Part shown: positions 33,394 to 41,983 of the stretch, piece by piece
Position numbering within the stretch: the stretch's first letter is position 1
Layout: the number at the start of each line of letters is the position of its first letter
Assembly: GCF_910579365.1 (NCBI RefSeq)
Contig: NZ_CAJTUX010000009.1
Span: forward strand, 1 to 64,000
DNA: 64,000 nucleotides
Direction: 5' to 3'
Source of the DNA: an uncultured Oscillibacter sp.
GTDB taxonomy: Bacteria; Bacillota; Clostridia; Oscillospirales; Oscillospiraceae
Program-made: the position numbers and the translations under genes
The notes under the pieces: generated by a model
The model's input: only the letters and a program-made list of their open reading frames with translations
The model's database searches: none
What the model was told of the DNA's origin: nothing

Positions 33394-33906
33394 ATGAAAT
33401 TAAGTCCTGTCAAGAAGCTGGCCCTGGCCGGCGTTCTCTGTGCCGTGGCCGTGGCGGGGAGCACGCTTTCCTTCCCGGTCTTCGGCAGCAAATGCGCCCC
33501 GGTCCAGCACATGGTCAACGTGCTCTGCGCCGTCTTCCTGGGGCCCTGGTACGGCGTGGGCGCGGCCTTCGTGGCCAGCCTTCTGCGCAACCTCCTGGGC
33601 CTGGGGAGTCTGCTGGCTTTCCCCGGCAGCATGTGCGGCGCCCTGCTCTGCGGCCTGGCCTTCTGGCTGAGCAAGAACCTTCCGGCCACGCTGATCGCCG
33701 AGGTGCTGGGCACCGGCGTCCTCGGGGGCCTGGCCGCCTATCCCGTGGCCAAGCTGGTGATGGGCCTGACCCCGGAGACCTACACCGTCTACATCGTCCC
33801 CTTCCTGATCTCCACGGCGGCGGGCTCCATCCTGGCGGGGGCCCTGGTCTATTCCCTGCAAAGAAGCGGCGCGCTGAGGTCCATACAGGCCCCCCTGGAG
33901 CGCTGA
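33394..33906 (+). CDS. thiW: ThiW, thiazole-uptake S component (ECF transporter)
   Basis: 170 residues from ATG 33394 (AAGGAG upstream). Five to six membrane helices with LAGVLCAVAVAGSTLSFPVFGSKCAPVQHMVNVLCAVFLGPWYG, the usual ThiW start. As an ECF S component it would bind hydroxyethylthiazole and use shared EcfAAT modules elsewhere. It lies behind a TPP riboswitch and 18 bp before thiM, which phosphorylates the imported thiazole. Confidence 0.92.
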   Translation: MKLSPVKKLALAGVLCAVAVAGSTLSFPVFGSKCAPVQHMVNVLCAVFLGPWYGVGAAFVASLLRNLLGLGSLLAFPGSMCGALLCGLAFWLSKNLPATLIAEVLGTGVLGGLAAYPVAKLVMGLTPETYTVYIVPFLISTAAGSILAGALVYSLQRSGALRSIQAPLER

Positions 33907-33924
33907 TTTTTATTCGGAGGTCCT

Positions 33925-34734
33925 ATGACAACGCCTGACTTCTCCCTGCTGGAGGCCGTCCGCCTCCGCCGCCCGTTGGTCCACTGTGTCTCCAATCTGG
34001 TCTCCGCCAACGACTGCGCCAATCTGGCCCTGGCGGTGGGGGCCAGCCCCGTCATGGCCCAGGCCCCCCAGGAGATGGAGGTCCTGGCCGCCGCCAGCGC
34101 CGCCGCCGTGCTGAACACCGGCACGCCGGACGAGGAAAAGTTTCGGGCCTGCCTCCTCCGCGGGCGGGAAGCCGCCCGGCTGGGCCGTCCGGTCGTCCTG
34201 GACCCGGTGGGCGTGGGGGCCAGCCCCTGGCGGCTGGAGCGGGTGGAGGAGCTGCTGTCGGCCTTCACCCCCGCGCTGCTGCGGGTGAACCTGGGGGAGG
34301 CCCAGGCCCTGCTTCACCTGGAGAGCCAGGAGCAGGGCGTGGACAGTCCCGCCGCCGGCCCGCTTTCCCAGCGGGCGGAGCTGGCCCGCCGTCTGGCCCG
34401 GGAGCGGGGGACCGTTGTCCTCCTCTCCGGCCCCATGGACCTGATCTCCGACGGGACCGCCTCCTGGGCCGTCTCCGGCGGCAGCTCCCAGATGACCCGG
34501 GTCACCGGCACGGGCTGCATGCTCTCCGTCCTCTGCGGCGTGTTCGCCGCCGTGTCTGCGGAGATTCCCGCCGCCGCCGTCACCGCCGCCGCCTTCTGGA
34601 AGGTCTGCTCCCGCCGGGCGGAGGCCCTCTCCGGCGGACGGGGCCCCGGCAGCTTCCGCGCCGCCCTTCTGGACGCCGCCGGAACCCTGACGGCGGAGGA
34701 CTGCGCCGGGGATGCCCAGGTCCGCCTCTTGTAA
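33925..34734 (+). CDS. thiM: Hydroxyethylthiazole kinase
   Basis: 269 residues. VHCVSNLVSANDCANLALAVGASPVMAQAPQE is the thiazole-binding start, VVLDPVGVGAS and TRVTGTGCMLSVLCGVFAA give the ribokinase-like active site. It turns salvaged thiazole into thiazole phosphate for ThiE. Second gene of the thiW operon; a terminator follows. Confidence 0.97.
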   Translation: MTTPDFSLLEAVRLRRPLVHCVSNLVSANDCANLALAVGASPVMAQAPQEMEVLAAASAAAVLNTGTPDEEKFRACLLRGREAARLGRPVVLDPVGVGASPWRLERVEELLSAFTPALLRVNLGEAQALLHLESQEQGVDSPAAGPLSQRAELARRLARERGTVVLLSGPMDLISDGTASWAVSGGSSQMTRVTGTGCMLSVLCGVFAAVSAEIPAAAVTAAAFWKVCSRRAEALSGGRGPGSFRAALLDAAGTLTAEDCAGDAQVRLL

Positions 34735-34744
34735 TTCTTCGCGT

Positions 34745-34780
34745 CCCCGTCCGGAAACCTCCTCCGGGCGGGGATGTTTT
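34745..34780 (+). terminator. Terminator of the thiW-thiM operon
   Basis: CCCCGTCCGGA (34745-34755) pairs with TCCGGGCGGGG (34763-34773), one wobble, followed by ATGTTTTTTC. Confidence 0.8.
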
Positions 34781-34802
34781 TTCATTTCCGGGCCACATGA
34801 TC

Positions 34803-34831
34803 TGGACAGGCGGAAAATAGGATGCTATAAT
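34803..34831 (+). promoter_or_regulatory. Promoter of the ZIP transporter gene
   Basis: TGGACA (34803-34808), 17-base spacer, TATAAT (34826-34831). Confidence 0.75.
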
Positions 34832-34880
34832 ACTACACTTGTTAGAGCATCGAAAGAAAAAGGGAGGAAATTGCATTCAC

Positions 34881-35612
34881 ATGGCAAATACGACTATGGG
34901 TCTGTGGACCACGCTGCTGGTGACCGCCGCTGCGGGCATCGGCGGCACCGGCCTGGGGGGCGCCCTGGCCACCCTCTTCCACCGGGACTCCGGCAAAGGG
35001 TCCAGCCTGCTTTTGAGCTTCGCCGCCGGGGTAATGGTCTCCGTGTCCTGCTTCGGTCTTTTGACCGAGGCCGCCGCCCCCGGCGCCATGGAGCTGGTGG
35101 CCCTGGGGGTTTTCGGGGGCTGCGCCGTCTCGGCCGGGCTCAACGCCCTGCTGGACCATGGCCGGCCCGCCGGCGGGCTGATATTGGCGGGCCTGGTCAT
35201 GGCCGCCGCCATCGCCCTGCACAACGTGCCGGAGGGCATGGTCATCGGCGCATCCTTCATCGGCGGCACCGTCCGCCAGGGCTGGACCATGGCCGCCGTC
35301 ATCGGCCTGCACAACATTCCCGAGGGCATGGCCATCTCCGCCCCCATGGTGGCGGGGGGCGAGAGCCGCTGGCGCGCGGCGGGAGTGGCGGCCCTCTCCG
35401 GCGCGCCCACGGTGCTGGGCGCGGCCCTGGGCTACTGCCTGGGCACCCTGGGCCCCGTGTCCCTGACCCTGACCCTGAGCTTTGCCGCCGGGGCTATGCT
35501 GTACGTCGTCTTCGGCGAACTGCTGCCCGAGGCGGCGGGCCTTTGGAAGAGCAAGCTCCCCGCCCTGGCGGCGGTGCTGGGCATCCTGGTGGGAATGCTG
35601 ATCGACGGGTGA
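34881..35612 (+). CDS. ZIP-family metal transporter
   Basis: 243 residues from ATG 34881 (MANTTMGLW...). Eight helices with the paired metal-site motifs ALHNVPEGMVIG (helix IV) and GLHNIPEGMAIS (helix V), typical of GufA/ZupT-type ZIP proteins that carry zinc, iron or manganese. It forms its own transcription unit with a consensus promoter and a strong terminator. Confidence 0.93.
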   Translation: MANTTMGLWTTLLVTAAAGIGGTGLGGALATLFHRDSGKGSSLLLSFAAGVMVSVSCFGLLTEAAAPGAMELVALGVFGGCAVSAGLNALLDHGRPAGGLILAGLVMAAAIALHNVPEGMVIGASFIGGTVRQGWTMAAVIGLHNIPEGMAISAPMVAGGESRWRAAGVAALSGAPTVLGAALGYCLGTLGPVSLTLTLSFAAGAMLYVVFGELLPEAAGLWKSKLPALAAVLGILVGMLIDG

Positions 35613-35671
35613 CGGTTCCTCCGGCGGAATTTCAGTCCGGCGCGGCGGACTTCCCGCTCTTTTGACACGCC

Positions 35672-35706
35672 AAACGGCGGCATGGCCCTCTGCCATGCCG
35701 CCGTTT
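35672..35706. terminator. Bidirectional terminator
   Basis: A perfect 14-bp stem AAACGGCGGCATGG/CCATGCCGCCGTTT between two convergent genes, T-run on the plus side. Confidence 0.85.
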
Positions 35707-35721
35707 TTCCGCTTTCCCGCC

Positions 35722-36828
35722 TCAAAGCCGCTCCCGGTAATAGACCACCAGAAGGTCCACCACGGTTCCGTAGGACTGGATGCCCCGCTCGTCGCCGTAG
35801 CTCTTCAGCAGCCCGTCATAGACCTTATTGCTGGCCCGCTGGACCGTCGTATCCTGAAACTGGGCCCAGTAGGCGTTGTTGTACGCCAGGTCCAGCTGGG
35901 CCTCCTCTGGAATCAGGGCCTCCCGGATGGCCCAATAGGCCTCCGGGTCCTGAGAGTACAGGGCGTTCCCCAGGTATACATATCCGATCAGCCAGCCGGA
36001 GTACACATAGGCCGGGTCGCCGCAGGTGGTGGAGGCCAGCACCGCCAGGAAGTTGCACTCCTGCTCCGAGGCAAAGCCCCGCTGGTGGGCCAGCTCGTGG
36101 GCCACGGTGGAGGGCAGCATGCAGGCCGGGCTGTCCACGTTGACGTTGGACTCCCCGGTGAAGGAGCTGTAAAACCCCGTGAAGTCCATGGCGCTCATCA
36201 GCCGGGAGAAGGCCATGGACTTCACGCCCGGGTCGTCAAAGGCCAGGAAGGGGAACTCCCGGACGGCCCCGTCATAGGCGCGGACGCTGTTTTCCAGAAT
36301 CTCCTCCCGGGAGACGGCGAAGAGCCCCCGCCCGTCCCGCTCCACGTTTCCCGCCGTCTCCGCCACCCGGGCAGCGAAATAGGCCGTGACCTCCTTCAAG
36401 TCCTCCAGGGCCACGGGCTGGGCATATATGCCGGACTTGTCCTGGAAGCTGTCCGTCCAGAAATTCACCCCCCACAAAAGGCAGAATCCGCACCAGACGG
36501 ACAGCAGAACGCACACCCCCCGCAACCCCGCGCCATAGGCCCGGCTTCGCCGCCGGCCCTTTGCCCGCGCCACGGCGGCGGCGCTCCAGATAAGATACCC
36601 CAATCCCGCGAGGACCGCCAGAACCTCCACCACCTCCATAACGGAGAAGGGGACCTGGTAGCATATCCGCCCCAGTCCCCGCCGGAGGGGGCCCGTCACA
36701 TGGTCCGCCAGGGCATTCATCAGCCAGCGCTGCCCCCGGAGAAGGAAGTAGGCCAGCAGCACGCCCACGTCTGCAAGCAGCCAGATATGCAGTTTTTTAT
36801 ACTTGAGGAACCACGCTTTCCATCTCAT
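35722..36828 (-). CDS. DUF3810 membrane protein with zinc-protease motif
   Basis: 368 residues. Three membrane helices in the first 130 residues, then an outer domain with STVAHELAHQRGFASEQECNFLAVLA, a HExxH-type motif with a downstream Glu, as in the DUF3810 family. It is probably a metallopeptidase, but its substrate is unknown. It starts 42 bp after a possible end of the ABC operon region and has its own terminator. Confidence 0.82.
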   Translation of the reverse strand: MRWKAWFLKYKKLHIWLLADVGVLLAYFLLRGQRWLMNALADHVTGPLRRGLGRICYQVPFSVMEVVEVLAVLAGLGYLIWSAAAVARAKGRRRSRAYGAGLRGVCVLLSVWCGFCLLWGVNFWTDSFQDKSGIYAQPVALEDLKEVTAYFAARVAETAGNVERDGRGLFAVSREEILENSVRAYDGAVREFPFLAFDDPGVKSMAFSRLMSAMDFTGFYSSFTGESNVNVDSPACMLPSTVAHELAHQRGFASEQECNFLAVLASTTCGDPAYVYSGWLIGYVYLGNALYSQDPEAYWAIREALIPEEAQLDLAYNNAYWAQFQDTTVQRASNKVYDGLLKSYGDERGIQSYGTVVDLLVVYYRERL

Positions 36829-36874
36829 ATCCGTCTCCCCTGCCGCAGGAGGGCCCCGCGTCGTTCAGGCGGCG

Positions 36875-37612
36875 TCACTCCGCCGCCGCCAGCAGCTGTT
36901 TGGTATAGTCTTCCCGGGGGCGGCTGAAAATCTCCTCCACCGTCCCCTGCTCCACAATGCGCCCCTGCTTCATCACCAGCACCCGGCCGCAGAGCTGATA
37001 AACCACGTTCAGATCATGGGAGATGAAGAGGAAGCTCAAATCCAGCTCCTGCCGGAGACTGCGCAGCAGCTCCAGAATCTGGGCCTGGATGGTCACGTCC
37101 AGGGCGGACACCGGCTCGTCGGCAATCAGGAACCTGGGCCGCCGGATCAGGGCCGCCGCGATGCTGACCCGCTGGCGCTGCCCGCCGGAGAGCTCGCCGG
37201 GCCGGGCCCTCAGGCACTCCGCAGGAAGCTCCACCCGCTCCAGCATCTCCCGGACCCGGCGCTTCCGCTCCGCCTTGCCGTACTTGCCATAGACCCGCAG
37301 AGGCTCCTCCAGGGTCCACTCCACGCTGTAAAAGGGGTTCAGGGAGCTGTAGGGGTCCTGAAAAATCATCTGGGGCCGCTTCGTGTAATGGACGACCTCT
37401 CCCCGGTCCGGCTTCACCATGCCCAGGATGGTCCGGGCCAGGGTGGACTTTCCCGTGCCGGACTCCCCCACAAGGCCCAGAATCTCCCCCCGGCGGACGT
37501 CGAAGCTCACATCGTGGAGGACCTCCTGGCGCCGCGTTTTCCCAAAGGGCCCCGCCCCGCCGCTGTAGCCGCTGTCCACATGGCGCAGGGACAGCACCAG
37601 CTCCGGACTCAT
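36875..37612 (-). CDS. Peptide/nickel ABC transporter ATPase (DppF/OppF type)
   Basis: 245 residues. Walker A GESGTGKST, Q-loop QDPYSSLNP, signature LSGGQRQRV and Walker B LIADEPVSALD are present. It lacks the C-terminal oligopeptide extension with Cys that OppF often has. It overlaps the preceding ATPase gene by 4 bp. Last gene of the five-gene operon starting at 41794. Confidence 0.94.
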   Translation of the reverse strand: MSPELVLSLRHVDSGYSGGAGPFGKTRRQEVLHDVSFDVRRGEILGLVGESGTGKSTLARTILGMVKPDRGEVVHYTKRPQMIFQDPYSSLNPFYSVEWTLEEPLRVYGKYGKAERKRRVREMLERVELPAECLRARPGELSGGQRQRVSIAAALIRRPRFLIADEPVSALDVTIQAQILELLRSLRQELDLSFLFISHDLNVVYQLCGRVLVMKQGRIVEQGTVEEIFSRPREDYTKQLLAAAE

Positions 37613-38403
37613 GGCTCTCCCTCCTTCCGCGTTCTGGTGGGAATGGCCGCCACCAGCCTTTTCGTATAGGGGTGCCGGGGATGGCGGAACACCTCGCCGG
37701 AGGGTCCCTCCTCCACCAGCACGCCCCTCTGCATCACCGCCACCCGGCCGCAGAGCCGGCGCACCACGTTCAGGTTGTGGGAGATGAAGAGCATGGACAT
37801 GCCGGACTCCCGGTTCAGCTTCTTCAACAGCTCCAGAATCTGGGCCTGGATGGTCACGTCAAGGGCCGTCGTGGGCTCGTCCAGCAGCAGCAGCTTGGGC
37901 CGGGCCACAATGGCCGCCGCGATCATGGCCCGCTGGAGCATGCCCCCCGACATCTGGTGGGGATAGCGGCCATAGACCGCCTCCGGCTCCGGCAGCTCCA
38001 CCGCCGTCATGGCCTCCAGGGCCAGGCGGCGGCGCTCCTCCCGGCCCAGCCGGGTGTGCACCCGGAGGACCTCCTCCACCTGGGGGCCGATCTTCATCAA
38101 CGGGTCCAGGGAGGTCAGGGGCTCCTGAAACACCACGCCGATCTCCCGGCCCTGTATATTCCGCAATTCCCTTCGGTCCGCGTGGAGAAGCTCCGTCCCG
38201 TCCAGAAGGATTTCCCCGGAGTAATCGCACTGCTTCCGGGGCAGCAGTCCCGCCACGCTCATGGCGGTGACGGTTTTGCCGGACCCGGACTCGCCCACCA
38301 GGCCCACGATCTCCCCCGCCCCGATGGAGAGGCGGATTCCGGCCACGGCCTCCCGCTCCCGGTTCCAGAACCGGACGCGGAGGTCCCGAATTTCCAGCAT
38401 CAC
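37609..38403 (-). CDS. Peptide/nickel ABC transporter ATPase (DppD/OppD type)
   Basis: 264 residues. Walker A GESGSGKT, QEPLTSLDP, signature MSGGMLQRAMIA and Walker B LLLDEPTTALD. It pairs with the following ATPase as the motor of the transporter. The start overlaps the end of the permease gene. Confidence 0.94.
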   Translation of the reverse strand: MMLEIRDLRVRFWNREREAVAGIRLSIGAGEIVGLVGESGSGKTVTAMSVAGLLPRKQCDYSGEILLDGTELLHADRRELRNIQGREIGVVFQEPLTSLDPLMKIGPQVEEVLRVHTRLGREERRRLALEAMTAVELPEPEAVYGRYPHQMSGGMLQRAMIAAAIVARPKLLLLDEPTTALDVTIQAQILELLKKLNRESGMSMLFISHNLNVVRRLCGRVAVMQRGVLVEEGPSGEVFRHPRHPYTKRLVAAIPTRTRKEGEP

Positions 38404-39209
38404 AGCACCCCCTTGTCCCGCCGCCGCAGGCCCTCGCCCAAAAGGCCCACGCTGAACACCAGCAGCACAATGACAAGCCCCGTGCCGGCAGCGTACCAGG
38501 GCGCGGCGAAAAGCATCCCCTGGGCCTCGGAGAGCATGTAGCCCAACGAGGCGTCCGGCGGCGTCACGCCGATGCCCAGAAAGCTCATGGACGCCTCCGC
38601 CAGCACCGCGTTGTTAAACCCGATGGTCAGGGCGGGCAGCAGTACCGGCAGCGTGTTGGGCAGCATGTGGACCAGCAGAATCCGCCCGCTGGAGGCCCCC
38701 ATCAGCCGGGCGCTTTTGATATAGTTCACGTCCCGCAGGGCCGCGAAGGCCGTCCGGGTCACCCGGGCGAAGCTGGGGATGAACACCAGCCCCAGAGCCA
38801 GGACCACGTTGCGCTTCTTCCCCGGCCCCAGGACGGAGATGACCACCAGCGCCAGAAGGATGCTGGGGAAGGCCGTCAGCGCGTCGTTCAGGCGCATCAG
38901 CGCCTCGTCCACCGGGCCGCCGAAGTACCCCGTCAGCGCCCCCACGAAGGAGCCGCACACCGCGCCGATGGCCAGGGTGGCCAGGGCGATGGACACCGTG
39001 GCCCCCGCCCCCTGGAGCACCCGGCTGAAAATGTCCCGGCCGAAGTTGTCCGTGCCCATCCAATGGGCCAGGGACGGACCGGCGAACTTGGGCCCCGCCG
39101 CCATGGCGTTGGGGTCGTAGGGCGTCCAGAATGCGCCCAGGAGAATCAGCGCCGCCAGGGCGCAGCTCAGGACCAGCCCGGCTATGAGAAAACCGTTTCG
39201 CTTCTTCAT
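38400..39209 (-). CDS. Peptide/nickel ABC transporter permease (DppC type)
   Basis: 269 residues from ATG 39209 (MKKRNGFLIAGLVLSCALAALI). HWMGTDNFGRDIFSRVLQGA and the EAA loop EASMSFLGIGVTPPDASLGYML are typical. An apparent longer open frame upstream is an antisense-like shadow of the preceding gene. It overlaps the DppB-type gene by 4 bp. Confidence 0.93.
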   Translation of the reverse strand: MKKRNGFLIAGLVLSCALAALILLGAFWTPYDPNAMAAGPKFAGPSLAHWMGTDNFGRDIFSRVLQGAGATVSIALATLAIGAVCGSFVGALTGYFGGPVDEALMRLNDALTAFPSILLALVVISVLGPGKKRNVVLALGLVFIPSFARVTRTAFAALRDVNYIKSARLMGASSGRILLVHMLPNTLPVLLPALTIGFNNAVLAEASMSFLGIGVTPPDASLGYMLSEAQGMLFAAPWYAAGTGLVIVLLVFSVGLLGEGLRRRDKGVL

Positions 39210-40150
39210 GCCGCGCCTCCCGTCCGGAGCCGGGGGTCGATCCCCTGGTTCAAAAGGTCCGCCGCCGTTCCCGCCAGCACCACCCAGAGGGCCAGAATGA
39301 CCACAATGGCCTGGACCATCGGATAATCCCGGTTGGCGATGGACGTCACCAGCATCTGCCCCAGGCCGGGGATGACGAAGACCTGCTCCACCACGATGCT
39401 CCCCGCCACGATCTCCGCCATGGTCTGGGCCAGGAAGGTGACCACGGGGGGCAGAGCGTTTTTCAGCACGTGCCGCCGGAGGACGGCCCGGCGGTCGTTT
39501 CCCCGGGAGATGGCGGTGCGGACATAGTCCCGCCCCATCTCCTCCTGTATGGTGCTGCGGAGCATCCGCACCGTCATGGCAATCCGGGGAATGGAGAGGG
39601 CCACGGCGGCGAAGAGCAGATAGGCCACTGCCCCGGAGAGGTCCGTTTTCGCGTCGGGAAACTGCCCCGGCGTAAACCACTTCAGCCCCACGCCGAAGAC
39701 CCAGGACAGCAGAATGCCGGTGAAAAACGGGGGCACGGCCATGCCCAGCTGGTTCAGCGCCGTCCGGGCCCCCTGGAACCGGCTCCGGCCGGAAGACCAG
39801 AGCCCCAGGGGAATGGACGCCGCCGTAATCAGGGCGAAGCTCATCAGGCTTAAACACAGCGTCAGCCGCAGCTTGGGGGCCAGGATGTCCCGCACGGGCT
39901 GCTTATAGCTGGTGGAGACCCCCAGGTCCCCGGTGAAAAAACCCAGCAGCCAGTCTCCATAGCGCACCAGCAGGGGCCGGTTCAGCCCCAGCTCCTCCCG
40001 CAGGGCCTCCAGCCGTTCCGGCGTGGCGGAGGTGCCCAGCATGGTGGTGGCGGCGTCGCCGGAGATGAGGTCAAAGGCCGCAAAGGTCAAAAAGGACACG
40101 GTCAGCATGGTCGCCAGCAGAGCGGCGGCCTTTTTCAGTGCGTAGTTCAT
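39206..40150 (-). CDS. Peptide/nickel ABC transporter permease (DppB type)
   Basis: 314 residues from ATG 40150. Six helices; LGVSTSYKQPVRDILAPKLRLTLCLSLMSF and VEQVFVIPGLGQMLVTSIANRDYPMVQAI are hallmarks. It is separated from the binding-protein gene by 72 bp holding a hairpin. Confidence 0.93.
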   Translation of the reverse strand: MNYALKKAAALLATMLTVSFLTFAAFDLISGDAATTMLGTSATPERLEALREELGLNRPLLVRYGDWLLGFFTGDLGVSTSYKQPVRDILAPKLRLTLCLSLMSFALITAASIPLGLWSSGRSRFQGARTALNQLGMAVPPFFTGILLSWVFGVGLKWFTPGQFPDAKTDLSGAVAYLLFAAVALSIPRIAMTVRMLRSTIQEEMGRDYVRTAISRGNDRRAVLRRHVLKNALPPVVTFLAQTMAEIVAGSIVVEQVFVIPGLGQMLVTSIANRDYPMVQAIVVILALWVVLAGTAADLLNQGIDPRLRTGGAA

Positions 40151-40174
40151 GGGCAATACCCCTTTTGAAAAAGG

Positions 40175-40211
40175 GGAGGCGTGAAGCACTCGATTCCCTC
40201 TTCACGCCTCC
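40175..40211 (-). terminator. Hairpin between binding-protein and permease genes
   Basis: A perfect 12-bp stem GGAGGCGTGAAG/CTTCACGCCTCC with a 13-base loop; on the minus strand the T-run (CCCCTTTTTC) comes after it. It may partly terminate or protect the mRNA so that the binding protein is made in excess. Confidence 0.6.
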
Positions 40212-40222
40212 GCCTTATAAAA

Positions 40223-41794
40223 TCACGCCGTATATTGAATGCCGGCCAGGTCCAGAACGTAGATCGGATAGAACCGCACGCCGGCGAGTCCCTTGCGGAC
40301 GGCCACCAGGTCCGCAAGGTCCTGGATGTACACGTTGGCGGCGTTCTCCGTCAGATTGGCCTCCGCCTGCTTATAGGCCGCGGTCTGCGCCGCGTCGTCC
40401 GCCGCCGTAATGGCCTGCTGGAAGAGCGCGTCATACTCCGCGTTGTTATAATTGATAAAGTTATTACCCGCCGTAGAGGTAAACCGCTCCAACAGGGCCC
40501 GGGCGGTCATGGTGGAGGCGTCCACGCCCACCACAGTGGCCTGATACTGCCGTCCGGCGTACACGTCGGAGAGCCAGGTGCCCCACTCCACCAGCTGAAT
40601 CTCGGCGGTGATACCCACCTCTTTCAGCTGCTCCACGATCACCTGGGCGGTGTCGATGTGGGGCTGGTAGTTGGAGGGGACGGTGATGGTCATCTTAAAC
40701 CCGTCGGGATAGCCGGCATCAGCCAGAAGGGCCTTGGCCTTCTCCACGTCGTGGGTGTAATGGTTGGTCAGGGACTCGTCGAAGTACTTGCCGAAGGCGG
40801 GGTACATGCTGGAGCCGATGAGGCTGCCGTACCCGTCGAAGGCCAGGTCCAGAATCTGCTGGCGGTCCACGGCGTAGCACAGGGCCTGCCGGACCCGCAC
40901 GTCGTCAAAGGGCTTCTCCGCGTGGTTGAGGTACATGGCCTGAACCAGATTCATGGTGCCCTCTTCGATGTTGAAATCATCCCCCAGCTGGGCCACCTGG
41001 GTGCTGGTCATGTGGGCGAACAGGTCCACCGCCCCGCTCTGGAGGCTCATGAGGATGCTGTCCGCGTTCTCAATGATTTTGAAGGTGACTTTATCCAGGT
41101 GGGCGGGCTCGCCCCAGTAATCCTCGAAGCGCTCCAGGACGATGTTGTCCTGGGCCGCCCGGGAAATGAACCGAAAGGGCCCGGTGCCCACGGGGGCGGT
41201 GTCCTGCCCGTCGTAGTCCGCGGGAAGGATCGCCGTGGTCAGATAGGACAAAAACTCGCTGTCGGGCTCTTCCAGCGTAATGGAGACCACACGGGGGTCC
41301 TCCGAGGTGATCTCCCGGATATTGGAAAACGCCTCCACCTCAAAAACGCCGTCGCCGCCATTCTTGCAGCGGGCCAGGGACTCGCCCACGTCCGCCGCCG
41401 TCACGGGGCTGCCGTTATGGAAGGTAATCCCCTCCCGGATGGTAAACGTATAGACCAATTGGTCTTCTGAAATTTCAAAGGATTCCGCCACGGCGGGAAT
41501 CAAATCCCCGTCGGGGGTGGGCTTCATCAAGCCCTCGAACACGTTGAACATAACCTCTTTGGTTCCTGCCGCCACGGCCTTGTGGGGGTCAAGACTCTCG
41601 TCGAGGTCCTGGGCGATGCCGACGGTGATCTCATTGGGGTGATCCGCCGGAGGGTCCTCCGCCTCAGGGGTGCTGGTGGAGCCGCTGGGTTGTCCGCCGT
41701 CTGCCGTTTGGCCCGTGCTGCCGTCTCCGCATCCGCAGAGTACGGCGCTCAGGAGGCCCAGCAGAAGAAGGAGCGCCAAAAGTTTCTTCTTCAT
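40223..41794 (-). CDS. Peptide/nickel-type ABC substrate-binding lipoprotein
   Basis: 523 residues. Lipobox LLSAVLCGC, then the SBP_bac_5 fold: NEITVGIAQDLDESLDPHKAVAAGTKEVMFNVFEGLMKPTPDGDLIPAVAESFEIS. First gene of an operon with two permeases and two ATPases. The ligand (oligopeptide, nickel chelate or glycoside) cannot be told from the sequence. Confidence 0.93.
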   Translation of the reverse strand: MKKKLLALLLLLGLLSAVLCGCGDGSTGQTADGGQPSGSTSTPEAEDPPADHPNEITVGIAQDLDESLDPHKAVAAGTKEVMFNVFEGLMKPTPDGDLIPAVAESFEISEDQLVYTFTIREGITFHNGSPVTAADVGESLARCKNGGDGVFEVEAFSNIREITSEDPRVVSITLEEPDSEFLSYLTTAILPADYDGQDTAPVGTGPFRFISRAAQDNIVLERFEDYWGEPAHLDKVTFKIIENADSILMSLQSGAVDLFAHMTSTQVAQLGDDFNIEEGTMNLVQAMYLNHAEKPFDDVRVRQALCYAVDRQQILDLAFDGYGSLIGSSMYPAFGKYFDESLTNHYTHDVEKAKALLADAGYPDGFKMTITVPSNYQPHIDTAQVIVEQLKEVGITAEIQLVEWGTWLSDVYAGRQYQATVVGVDASTMTARALLERFTSTAGNNFINYNNAEYDALFQQAITAADDAAQTAAYKQAEANLTENAANVYIQDLADLVAVRKGLAGVRFYPIYVLDLAGIQYTA

Positions 41795-41983
41795 GTCTGC
41801 TTCCTTTCATCACTGCCCGATCGCGGGTCAGTGTTGGACGGGGAAACTGTCCCGCCCAGACAAAATTGTTCGGCTCTATTCAGTTTTGAAGGCTCTCATG
41901 AATAAAGCCCCGCGGGCGTCCCGGTCTTCCGGGCGCCCACAGGGCCGTATTATACACGAAGCGCTCCGGGACTGCAAGAGGTT

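Noticed and set aside
39210..39857. N-terminal extension of the DppC-type permease frame
   Set aside because: It overlaps the DppB-type gene in another frame, and the extension is low-complexity; ATG 39209 gives the normal permease start.
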